Both the position numbers and the translations under genes were made by a program. A stretch of DNA of 64,000 nucleotides from Glandiceps talaboti (Eukaryota > Hemichordata > Enteropneusta > Spengelidae): assembly GCF_964340395.1 (NCBI RefSeq), contig NC_135555.1, positions 10,691,931 through 10,755,930 of the forward strand, written 5' to 3'. Below the pieces are notes generated by a model, which searched no databases, was not told where the DNA came from, and saw only the letters and a program-made list of their open reading frames with translations. Shown here one piece after another: positions 14,101 to 26,800 of this stretch (its first letter is position 1; the number at the start of each line of letters is the position of its first letter).

Positions 14101-16848
14101 ACATTTCAGAATCGATGCAAATCTGGCATACCATGGAAGTTGCTAGTATGTAGCTTGAGCTGATTATAAAATGTATAATACATTGTACTCTCACGGTCAC
14201 AATCAAATATATAGACTTTCCTTGAGTTGTCGAAATATTTGAGTGGTGTCTTCAACAAAAAACTCATCCTCACCAGGACATCTTTCTCAAATGTTGTTGT
14301 CTTATTTTTTCAGCCTGTGCTGATGCTTATCTGACTCCCCACATCAAGACTTATGTTCATGGTTTTGCATCAGGTTTCAAGAATGAATTAGAAGGCTGTA
14401 GGGTGCTATTTATGCAGTCAGATGGTGGGCTCACGCCCATGGACAGGTAAGTCACATGGTAGTCATGTGATGTGCTGTCTGCGCAGTTTGGTTGGTTGTT
14501 GCTGTAGCTATAAAGAGATGGAAAATATGGAACTATGCAAATCTGTTCAAGCAACATGAATTTCATTCCTAACACTATCCTAAAAGCATGTTGCTTTGCA
14601 GCAATGAAAATAAAAAATCTGTAAAAAAAAAGTTGGATAATTAATTAATTTATGATAATTCTAATAGTAAATAGCCTTCTACTACATATCTTTTGTGATC
14701 AGAGCATGGGCACAGACCTGTATCAACACAACAGCCCTATATAACTTCCTCAACTCCCTGGGAGCATACAATCCATTGCAGTTTTTATAAGTGCACAGGA
14801 TCAAAGCATTCATATATCAACAAACCTGTCCTGCCAGGTCCCCAACTTTACAACTTGGTTGACTGGGGCACAATCATGGTTCAAATCTTGCCCCAAGGAC
14901 TTCAAGTCTTTCAGAAACAAATGGCAACGATAGGGCTCAAATGTGCTACCTACAGATTCCAAGTCAGCTACTTTAACCATTAAGCCATCATAACTCAATA
15001 TGAATTGGATGTCTATTTGATAAAATATTTGATATTTAAAATGACAAATATCAGTAAAATTTACAAGTTGTTCACAAAGTTCACTTAGAAGAAATCTATT
15101 GTAGGAATCTATGGCATATATGATCTTATAACTAGATCTTATGTCTATTTTTACAGGTTCAATGGTTCCAGAGCGATACTATCAGGACCAGCTGGTGGGG
15201 TCGTAGGTTACGCTGTCACTACATATGGAAAAGAAAGCAATCTACCTGTGATTGGTTTTGATATGGGAGGTAAAAATAAAAAATTATTAATATGTAGCTA
15301 GTCAAAAGAGGATTGAGGTTTGTGTAGAATAGCATGACTTGTTTATTTCTCAAATAAAAAAATAATTTATCCAGCTTGGTTTGTGATCTGTTTTGTACCC
15401 ACTGATAGTAAGAAAATGTTAGTCTACATTGGATGACCATTTATTCAAATTCTAAATGATTGGAATTCATCCAAACCTGTGTTTAGAGTTTGTGAATAAT
15501 TAATGTAGTCAGTTAGAACAGTGTTTCACTATACATCTTTATTCTATGTTTACAAATGAAAAACTATCAGTTTCCTTTGGACGTTTCATATACTATAGAA
15601 AGATTGTTTCTTTTATTGGTTCTGATTTTGAAAGTACAACCAACAGCTCTGTTGATATATAAATGGATTTTCTGGCACTTGTAATTGGCTACCGTTGCAA
15701 TCAAAATCACATTTGGCCATGATTACATCATATGGTAGGTACAAGATCCACTTTGATGTTACTTGATGGTAATTTCAAATTTAGAACTGATTACTATGCT
15801 TCCAAGTTTCAAGGGAAAAAGACTTGGCTTGGTATAGAGACCTTCTGGAGATACTAACACCTATAAAACAAGTCTCTGCAGGGCTTGGTGTGGAGAGCTT
15901 TTTGAGATAGCAACACTAAGACAAGTCGCAGGGCTATAGACTGATAGTTTGGAATGCAGATTTTGCTGAGAATGCAAATTTTGTGTCAGTCACTGACAAA
16001 GTTGATATTATTATCTGGTTCTTTCATATAGGTACATCTACAGATGTGAGTAGATATGAAGGCCAGTATGAGCATGTCTTTGAAACAACCACAGCTGGTG
16101 TTACAATTCAAGCCCCACAGGTTGGTAACCACGGAGATGCAAGATCTCAGTTCAGTATCAGTCTTACCTTTTTGTACGTGATGGTCTCCCATGCTCAGTA
16201 ATCTTTTGATAAAAATTATATTCTCTCTTTGTTGATTTTGTGATAGCTGTTCCCACATTAGAATGGCATTGTTCACACATCCACATTCTGACTGTAGATG
16301 GCACTATTTACATTTAGCATTACAATACATATACATGTACCTTATTGCAGACATACAGATCAAATCTGATCAACTTGAAACTGTACTCTAAACATCCCTA
16401 ACCCTAATGTCACAGTCTCCTTCAAGTTGTCTCAATACTTTTAACACAAACTATGGTACACAAAACATGCATTCTTCAATTTTTTGCATTACTGCATTTA
16501 TCATCTTATTGTAGTAAAACAAAGCAAGTGTTCAAATGTATATGTGTGAAACATACCGTTTGAATCAAAATATTTTATCTACAAACTAGAAGTCCAACCA
16601 ACAGTCTGATGTACAATTTTCCATTTTTCATGTCATGTGTAAGTTTAGTTCATTATTATTCTCTTCAATAGCTTGACATCAACACAGTTGCTGCTGGTGG
16701 AGGATCTATGCTAATGTTCCGTTCTGGTTTATTTGTGGTTGGACCTGAATCAGCTGGTGCCAATCCAGGACCTACATGCTACAGGAAAGGTAAACCTACA
16801 ACAAAACCAAAAAAATAGTGAAACTTTGTTGCATCATTTTTCAAAAGT

Positions 16849-16892
<44 letters not shown>

Positions 16893-17243
16893 ATTTATGG
16901 AAAAGAACCATGAAGTGATCATAAATTAATTTGTCAATAAAAGTACATGAAATTAAGATATAATTATTAATTGTTAGACTGTTAAATACAACCAACATTG
17001 GAGTGCCATTAGCAGTGCTAGGCACCATAGTGGACCTTGTCAGAGTGGCAGCGCCCTCTAGACGACAAGTCTTGAAATATGATTTGACACTAAATAGCTT
17101 TTCCTTTGATTTATATTTCTAAAAAGGTGGTCCACTCACAGTGACTGATGCTAATCTTGTATTAGGACGACTACTACCAGAATACTTCCCTAGAATATTT
17201 GGTCCCAAAATAGTGAAACTTTGTTGCATCATTTTTCAAAAGT

Positions 17244-17289
<46 letters not shown>

Positions 17290-17784
17290 ATTTATGGAAA
17301 AGAACCATGAAGTGATCATAAATTAATTTGTCAATAAAAGTACATGAAATTAAGATATAATTATTAATTGTTAGACTGTTAAATACAACCAACATTGGAG
17401 TGCCATTAGCAGTGCTAGGCACCATAGTGGACCTTGTCAGAGTGGCAGCGCCCTCTAGACGACAAGTCTTGAAATATGATTTGACACTAAATAGCTTTTC
17501 CTTTGATTTATATTTCTAAAAAGGTGGTCCACTCACAGTGACTGATGCTAATCTTGTATTAGGACGACTACTACCAGAATACTTCCCTAGAATATTTGGT
17601 CCCAAGGAAGACCAGTCTCTTGACAAGGATGCCACTGTGAATGCTTTCAAGAAATTGTCAACAGAGGTAGCATAATCCTATTTTACATTGTGTAAATTAT
17701 GGTGCTGAAATCAAGCAGTCAGATACCTGTAAATTATGCATTTTCTTTTTGTGACAGTTCACAATTGATCAATCAATCAATCAG

Positions 17785-17831
<47 letters not shown>

Positions 17832-20800
17832 GTCAAATGATTAGTCAATAGATCAGTCAATAAATCAATAAATCAATCAATCAATCAATCATATCAATCA
17901 ATCAGTCAGTCACATGATCAGTCAATAGATCAGTCAATAAATCAATAAATCAATAAATCAATCATATCAATCAATCAATCAATCAATCAATCAGTCAGTC
18001 AAATGATCAGTCAATAGATCAGTCAATCAGTCAATAAATCAATCAATCAATCAATCAACCAACCAATCAATCAATCAATCAATCATATCATTCAATCAAT
18101 CAATCAATCAATCATATCAATCAATCAATCAGTCAGTCAGTCAGTCAGTCAGTCAGTCAATCAATCAATCAATCAATCATATCTATAACAAGCCAAACTC
18201 CAGAGCATTGTTCTGCCCAGAGGCAAGAAAGGGTTAGACCATACCATAAGCTTTGTTCAACACTAAGTCTTGAGTCTCATTTTGAAATAACCCAGTCTGA
18301 AGGCCTGATGGATGTCAAGCAGAAATCACTTCCAAAGTTTTGGGGCAAGATGTGAAATGAATGAATTCTGCAGATGATTTGTTTGTCATTTGCTGTTGTC
18401 AGCAGATTCATGTTGTAGAACGTAAAGTGTGACTGTGGGTTATAAGACTGAAGAAGATCACAAGTGATGAACTGCTTTGTATAATGTTGAAAAAAACGTC
18501 AACCTTTATGCACCAGAGGACTTATTTATGGTTTTAACCTGTTTGTACCCTAATTATTAGGGTACAGGCATAGTACTTGCATGTGTCAAACGTAGTGTTT
18601 GCATGTGTCAAGCATAGTGTTTGCGTGTGTCATACATCATATTTTGTATGTTTATGTAGGTAAATGAATTTCTGTCCTCTCAACCGGAGGGGACCCAGAA
18701 AGAGGCTCTATCGGTGGAGGAGGTTGCCATGGGTTTTATACGTGTTGCCAATGAAACTATGTGTCGACCAATCAGAGCACTTACTCAGGTAAGTGATAAA
18801 CTGTTGCTGAGCAGCAAGGATAAATATGCAAATTAAATCTACATTCATTTGGAAATGTAGTTGATCAGGTGTTTCAGACTATGTTTCTAGCTATTTATAA
18901 GAATTATTATTTTTCAATGTTGGAGGATTTTTAAAGAAGAATATATTGTTTCTTTAGCTGGAAGTTTTCAAATCTGACATTGTTAAATTTCTGATTTTAG
19001 TTTGATAACAATTTAAGCCAATAAGGTTTTATTGAAATTGTGATAGTGTGTTACAATATGTAGAGATGTTGTTGATAGTCGTACTTAAAGGTGCATGTTT
19101 CAGTCCCCAGGTTCTCACATTAGTGTTCTCTTATCAGTAGAGCCATAAGGATTACATGGGATCATTCCTTTTTCATCTGTTTTCCGTTAAAAAAAACTTT
19201 GAACTGCTTGTGCATTATAACCTATGTAAGTCATTCAAGCTGATGAATATTTATGATTAGTTTCTGTCAATTTATTCCGATTGAAATATACATACAAATT
19301 GATGTCTATACCTTTACTACTGATCTGATAGACTTTTACTTATGGTAATGGGTAAGGTACCAGTACCCATGATTGTTACTGTGAACAATTTATCCGTTAT
19401 TGTGGACTTGCCAGTCTTCCTTAAAGAACAAATACATGGTAGGGAGGGAAGGTGGGGGTGGGCAGTTTACTGCAACTATTCTAAAATTAGACATTGTTTG
19501 AACCAAAGCACTGGACGCTTGCCTGTGTATTAAAGTGCGCTAACTTGAGGAAATATGGTAAATAATAAAGTTCAGTCCTTTTTTAGAATTAGCCGACTTT
19601 TAATCCTTTAAAACAGTGAGAGAAATAAACGCTTCAAAGTGAAGCTGTAAGTGATATCAAACATGTTCAGTCAATATCTCTCCAAACATGTTCAGTCAAT
19701 ATCTCTCCATTTTTTTTAATTATTGTAGGCCAAAGGATATGATACATCCAAGCATGTCCTAGCATGTTTTGGTGGTGCTGGAGGTCAACATGCGTGTGCT
19801 ATTGCAAGGTCATTGGGAATGTCAATGGTATTCATTCACAGGTATTTGTTTGTTTATATATCCTATTATGGAAAATTTACTGTAAAGCCCCAGTCACTGT
19901 AACGTTTTGCTATTTTCTGTTAATATTTGCCCAATGAGAAATACCCCAAATCATTTATAGTACTGTATACACTGGCTATCCAATGCTGAAGTTTATTTTA
20001 TGTTCATTACATGGTTGATATTGAATACGTATTCCCCAGAATGCATGTACCAATCAGTATTTGGAGCAGATGGCAGAATATATTTGTCTTCCAAAAAACT
20101 ACGGAAAAGTTATAAATCCGTAGCACACAGGAGCGCTCACAAATCTATTTGTACAATGCATTTCAATGGAAGATTATGAAACGCTTATGAAGATTAGGGG
20201 AACGCTTGGAATAATGACTTGAACAGCCAGGGACGATTACTCACTCATATAGAGTTCAAGTCCATAGGTGTGCTGCCAGGCCTGGATGACCGGGATAGCC
20301 TTTGGACTGACTGGGAGAGCTGTGACAGTTCCACCCTGACATTATAGTGAGCGGGCAACATATTCCTGTCATGTAGTCCCAAACCTGAATGGAATTCTGT
20401 AGAAATGTGTGGTTGTTTTTATTTGTGTATGTGTTTGTATAAAAAAAATGTGCTGGGAATATGAAAAAAGTGAAAGAACTGAATCATAATATGATGAACA
20501 GAAGCATACTCACAACATTTTTGATAAACAGGTTAAATGCTTCGAATGTGTCTACTTTGATAGGTATGCTGGCATTCTATCAGCCTTTGGTATGGCATTA
20601 GCGGATGTTGTCCATGAAGCGCAGGAACCCTGTGCCTTGACGTATCAGACAGAATCATTTCAATACATTGATGACAGGATAGAAGCTATGAAGAAGAAAT
20701 GTGTAGAGGAGTTAGAGAGGCAAGGATTTGAAAGGTAAAGTCTAGTGGACTTATTGTACAGTATAGTATATTGAAGATTGTAAAAAAAAATCAGGGCCTT

Positions 20801-23800
20801 GTTAGACCATACTCTGTGGGGTATGCTGTGTTGGAGCGCCCTCACACATCTGCCAACCTCTTTCACAAGAAGCAAGGCCATTGAGGATAGAGTGACACTC
20901 TATATCTTACAGTCTAGGTCGACCATATGTCATCCTTTAAAGGGGAACATCACTCCAGGAAATAATGGTATATTCATTAACTTTCAGTTCTGGAGAATCA
21001 TCTCATGATTTCACATCACATAATTTTTGCTCACTTGCCAAGAAACACCAAGTTGAAACTTTTTTTCACCTCCTTTGTTCTTTCAGTCCTTACACCATTG
21101 CGTCATTTAGTCATACACACATGAATATTTATTAGATGAACAATGGATATTCGTGACTCCGAAGTGCTTATTTCCTTCAGACTTTTTTAAAGTCATAATA
21201 CTAATACATACAGCATATCAGAATGACAAGAATAATCATTCGATGTTTTGTTCTTTTACTAGGTCACATATTGAAACTGAAGCATTCTTGAATTTACGCT
21301 ACGAGGGCACAGACTGGGATCTGATGACACCAGCTACCGATGCTGAGTACAAACCACATGCTGAGAGCTGTCAGCATGGTGACTTTGAGAAAGCATTCAC
21401 TGATAGGTAAGTCACAATGTCAAAAGAGTTAGCTTGGGTGGCTAGGAATCTGAGGGTTGCAAGTTTGAGCCTCATTTCTGCCATTCATGTGGTTTAGGAA
21501 ACTGCATCACCTGTGACTCAGTCAACTAAATATGCTGACTTTTGTTACTTTCTGTACATATAGATATAAAAGGGAGTTTGGTTTCACTATATCTGGTCGT
21601 TCTATTCTTGTGGATGATATTCGTGTCCGTGGTACTGGTAAGACATACCTAGATACAAATGAAGAAGTCAAACCCAGTGGTAAAACACCCAGAGTAGAAA
21701 CAGTAAGTAGTAGTTAAACTTAATATACATTTCAAAAACCTAAGCACATTATGAGAGACAACCATATTGTTTTCTGATGTATGTTTTTTGTCTGTATGCA
21801 GTCAACACATGCATGCCCCTTCTCTGACAGCTGTAAGTCAATTTCATTCAAACCTTTTTTTACAAAGATGAAACATTTTAAGATGCATAGTTGGATTATT
21901 TGGCAGTATGGTAAGATGGTTGTCATTGTAACCAGAAAAATTCACTAGATCGATATTTTCGAATTGTTGCATAAAAAACCAAATGCAATTATGCTATGTA
22001 AATATCAGAACTGTAGAAGTGTATAAGTGGGACCTGGTAGGACAGAGGTTTTTATGTGAAGGATTTAATTCTATACACAGACTGCTAGGGTTGCAAAGGA
22101 GATCTCTATCATTTATACAGGAAGGATTCTCACAGGGCTGTAACAGACTGTTTTTACACCGTAGCAAACATTCTGTCATCAGTGAATGGAGTGCAATGCA
22201 AACTCCTTAACTACAGACCATGTGGCACACAGGGCTGCTACTGTACAGGACTGCTAACACCCCTGCAGCAGCCCTGTCAGTGTTGCAGAGCTGTGAACTT
22301 TACTTGTATTATGTTTTTTGTCCCCCCTCTTTTCTGAAAAAGTAAAAAAGTGAATAAAGATAACTTGAAGTATTGATATGCATATTTTATGTTGTAGGTC
22401 ACCAAAGCTTACTTTGAAGATGGTGGAATGCTAGACACTAATGTGTATTTACTAGATGAGTTGTCATGTGGTCATAACATACAAGGACCTGCTATATTGA
22501 TAGAGAAAAACAGTACTATTATAGTTGAACCTAACTGTCAAGCCTCAATTACTAAACATGGAGATGTGAAAATACAGGTACGTGTTAGAGATTCATGCAT
22601 GTGGATGGATTGATAGAGGGATTATATTAGTAGATGGGTTAGTGAGTGTGTGGATGGGTGAACTGGTGGATGGGTGGGTGGGTGGATGGATGGACTGATT
22701 GGTAGGTGGATGGATGGATGGATGGATTGATGGATGGATGGACTGATTGTAGGTGGTTGAGCCGATGGATGGATGGATGGATGGATGGATGGGTGGGTGG
22801 GTGAGTGGATGGGTGGACTGATGAGTCGGTGGATGAATTTTACAGAACTTTTCAACTTTTAGGTCCAATCATTCTAAACAACTTGAAACATGAATGTTGA
22901 TGTATTTACTGTAGATTGGCAGTTCTAAACTGAAGGTGATAGGTACAGATCTTGATGCAATACAGCTCTCAATATTCTCACATCGGTTTATGTCAACTGC
23001 TGAACAGATGGGCAGAGTTCTACAGAGAACAGCTATATCTACCAATATAAAGGTATGGTGTATTAATATAAAGTACAGGTGTAGTTTTAAAGTGTGCGAT
23101 AGAACTGTAAGATACACTGCTGGAGGAGTTTATAGGCCTACCCCTCTCATTAGGGTGCAATTGTCTCATGGATAACATGTCTCACAGTCTAGTGTGACAC
23201 AGGTCGAGTGTATAAACCTGTTTCGCATAAAACCTTGATAAAGGTATTTTAGTGTAACGTTGTTGTTGATACATCTGTTTTATAGCATTGTCATTTCAGT
23301 ATTGTAAGGGTTTCTCAATATTTTAGGTGGAATGGCATCAATCTACTACAAAATCTCTTAGCTCAGAAATATTCCCAGATATTGACATCACTTGAAGTGT
23401 GTTAACCCAGATGTAAATAAGGCAAATGTTTAATGAGTTTAACAGTTTGATATTTTTGTCTTTGCGATTTAGGAACGTTTAGATTTTTCATGTGCCATGT
23501 TTGGTCCTGATGGTGGATTGGTAGCCAATGCACCTCATATACCTGTCCATCTTGGTGCTATGCAGGAAACTGTACAGTTCCAGGTGAGATGTGTTTACTT
23601 GAATCATGTCTGACATTTCATTCCTGTATATTAATCCCGCACTAGCTGCAAGTGGAGTATTTTTTTTCCATCTAAAAAACCTAGAACATTTTCATAGAAA
23701 TTGTTCACTTACTTATAAAATGACATTATACCTGTTAATAAGTTGTTGGTTTATCCTATCTAGCAGGTTGAAATCGTTTCTGAACACTTGATTGTGAATT

Positions 23801-26800
23801 TGGCACATATTGATTTCAGAGATTTTAGTTTTGAGTCCACTCCCAAAACATTTGTACAATGTTCTGTGTATAGTTTATACACACATAGTTTATACTTCAC
23901 ATTTTTGTGTCACTAGATGGCTGCCTTGGGTGATAACCTTCATGAAGGAGATGTGATTCTAACTAACCATCCCAGTGCTGGTGGCAGTCATCTCCCAGAT
24001 TTTACAGTCATTACTCCAGTAGGTGTCCTTCTGTTGCTTTGACAATATGAGGAAAATCTCTGAATTTTGTTTACACTCTTTGTAACTATTTTTAGAAAGA
24101 AGTGTGGTGTGAGGGTGTCCTAAATCAGACTAAAAAAGTCTCATCATGAATATCAATTGCATGTGAAATAAATTCATGGGTTTTGAAGAATTGCTTCATC
24201 ATAACAATACAAAATGACTGATAATGCCATCAACTTTTAGCTCCAAATGCTAGGAAGGGGCGGTGTCAGGTTGCTTGAAGTATGCACAAAGACCATAAAG
24301 TTTACAGATTGTGCCCCCTCTATTAGTAAACAATGTGTAAACCACTATACATGGCCCAACAAAACACAGACTCTTGTGGTTGAGCAGACTACAAGTAAGG
24401 TCTCTTCTAAAGATATCAATAATACTAATAACATAATTTTTTCACAGGTTTTCTATAAAGGTTGTGAAAGACCTGTATTTTATGTTGCAAGTCGTGGTCA
24501 CCATGCCGACATCGGAGGAATAACTCCAGGTTCTATGCCTCCAAATTCTAAGTCTCTGGACCAAGAGGGCGCTGTCTTTATGACATTTAAGGTTGTAGAA
24601 GATGGCGTCTTCCAAGAAGAAGGTTAGAAATCAGTCCATCAAGGTTCATACATGTATCTCCAACCTTTCTCATGTGAGATGTGCAAAGAATCAGGAATTT
24701 GGACAATCTTATTAAAATCCTTTTTTGTTCACATCTACCTTCAATTTTTGCTTGATCTGTCTTTCATTTTACATGTTCATGTTTTGGTCTTGTTTTCTAC
24801 CCCAACTTCTGACATTTTCATTACATATAACGTTTCACATGAGACTGCGTTAAAATTCACCATTTAACCAATGAGAATTCATCTTACCATAAATTAACAT
24901 CGATGACAAGATGTCCCAATGCATTGTACAAAAGGTCCAGACTAGAAAAGTCAATATCTCCATTGATATGGTAAACAAACACACAACGGGAACTGATAAA
25001 GTAAATGTTCCAGGATAAGTAACAAATCATGTTTAAAATTCACAACCCAAAATGTGACATTTACATGGAGTTTTTCAGATAAAATTTCATTTCACTCTAA
25101 CTGTGTTTACCTTATGTAAACATAGAGTTGTTCAAGTTTATTTATAGTTCAAATTTCTGTTTTATTGACAGCTCTCATTGAACAGTTGATGGCACCAGGA
25201 AAGTTACCAGGATGTAGCGGAACAAGAAATCTTGCTGACAATCTATCTGACATCAAAGCCCAGATTGCTGCCAATCACAAAGTAAATTTTGAAAACTCAG
25301 AGTTAACCCCCTCACCCATGTAACTTTAGAATAGCTAGGCAATGTGATCACCCCCTCCCACACCAACTCATGAAAGTACTGCTCTAGAGAATGCCAGAAG
25401 CACTTGTGCACATACACTGTGTCACTAACATGTAATGATATCTGTCATATGAGTGCACAGTACTCCATAGTAATATACTGTCATACATGGAAACACAGAA
25501 TCGTTACATCTGCGTCTGTAAGAGCTAAGTACGTTATGTTGAATGCCTATACATGTATGCAGGTTTTCTAATTTTAATAGCTCACATTGTATGTAATGTG
25601 ACACCCACTGTGAACTGTAGAATTTACAAATATTTTTAAAACTAATACTTTGACTTTTTCAGGGTATATCTTTGATCACTGAACTCATAGATGCATATAC
25701 ACTGGATGTAGTACAGGCCTATATGAAACATATACAAGTAAGTCAGTGTTCTACATGTCATTCTAGGCCTTCAGTTTGTGCTTGTTTAGATTGATATTTA
25801 GTTTCTTAGATCAGATTTCTTTTTGATATTTTACAAATTATAATTTGTACAATATTGGTTTGTATGATTAGAACATTATGACAACATAGATCAATGCTTT
25901 GTCACCAAAGCTCAATATAATTATATTATAGTCAAACCTTCAGATGTTCAGAAAAGAAGCACTATTAATGTTTTCAAATGAGACAAATAAACAGAGGCTT
26001 TTGCCGTGAGATCATCCATACTTTGGTATTTAACTGTACATGTAAAACGTACTGATTTGAAGGAGTGGAGATTAAACAGCCCAGCTTTTGTATTTTCCAA
26101 TTTCCAAAAGTTTGAATTTTTCCATAATTCTGCGCACACATTTATAAAAATGGATTTTTGGTATGTTGAAGTACATTTGATGTTGTTTAACATTTTATAA
26201 CAATATTTCAATTTCTATTAAATTGTTTGTTTTTGGTCAGTAACCAGTTGGGCAGCAGTTTTACAGGAAAGTTACAACTAGTAATACTGAAGTAAAGCAC
26301 TTTCTCTATGTGATACACTTGTTTATGGCATTCACATCAAGTGTAAATGTAAACTGTTTGTTTATTTACAAGCCTAGCATGTGGTCTTTGTAATATGGTC
26401 AATTAGCAAATGAAACAGTATACTTTTACATTTGATATGGATGCTATAAACGATTGTGGTACATACAGAAAATGCTTTACTTGGATGTTATGGGTTGTAC
26501 TTGATATGAATGCTATAAACGATTGTGGTACATACAGAAAATGCTTTACTTGGGTGTTATGGGTTGTACTTCACTTCTACGTTAGATCATATCAAGCCTG
26601 TTTCTGCACTTTAAGTAATATTGTGACTTTCAAAGCTGGGCAGACGACAACTATGGAAGTCAGAGTCAGTGCAGAAAACAGGATAATCAGGATCCCAGTT
26701 TTATTTCATCAAATTTGTCATAAATCACTATGATTTTGATGAATATTTCAAAGTGATTTATTTTTCTCACTTTAATATGCCTTCTTTCTTTCTTTCTCAG

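Noticed and set aside
14920-14995. Possible tRNA gene on the - strand
   Set aside because: A- and B-box-like motifs are present, but the acceptor and anticodon stems do not close. It is the head of a SINE.
22593-22868. SIHPSIHPP-rich - strand frames
   Set aside because: These are translations of the GGAT-type minisatellite in more than one frame.
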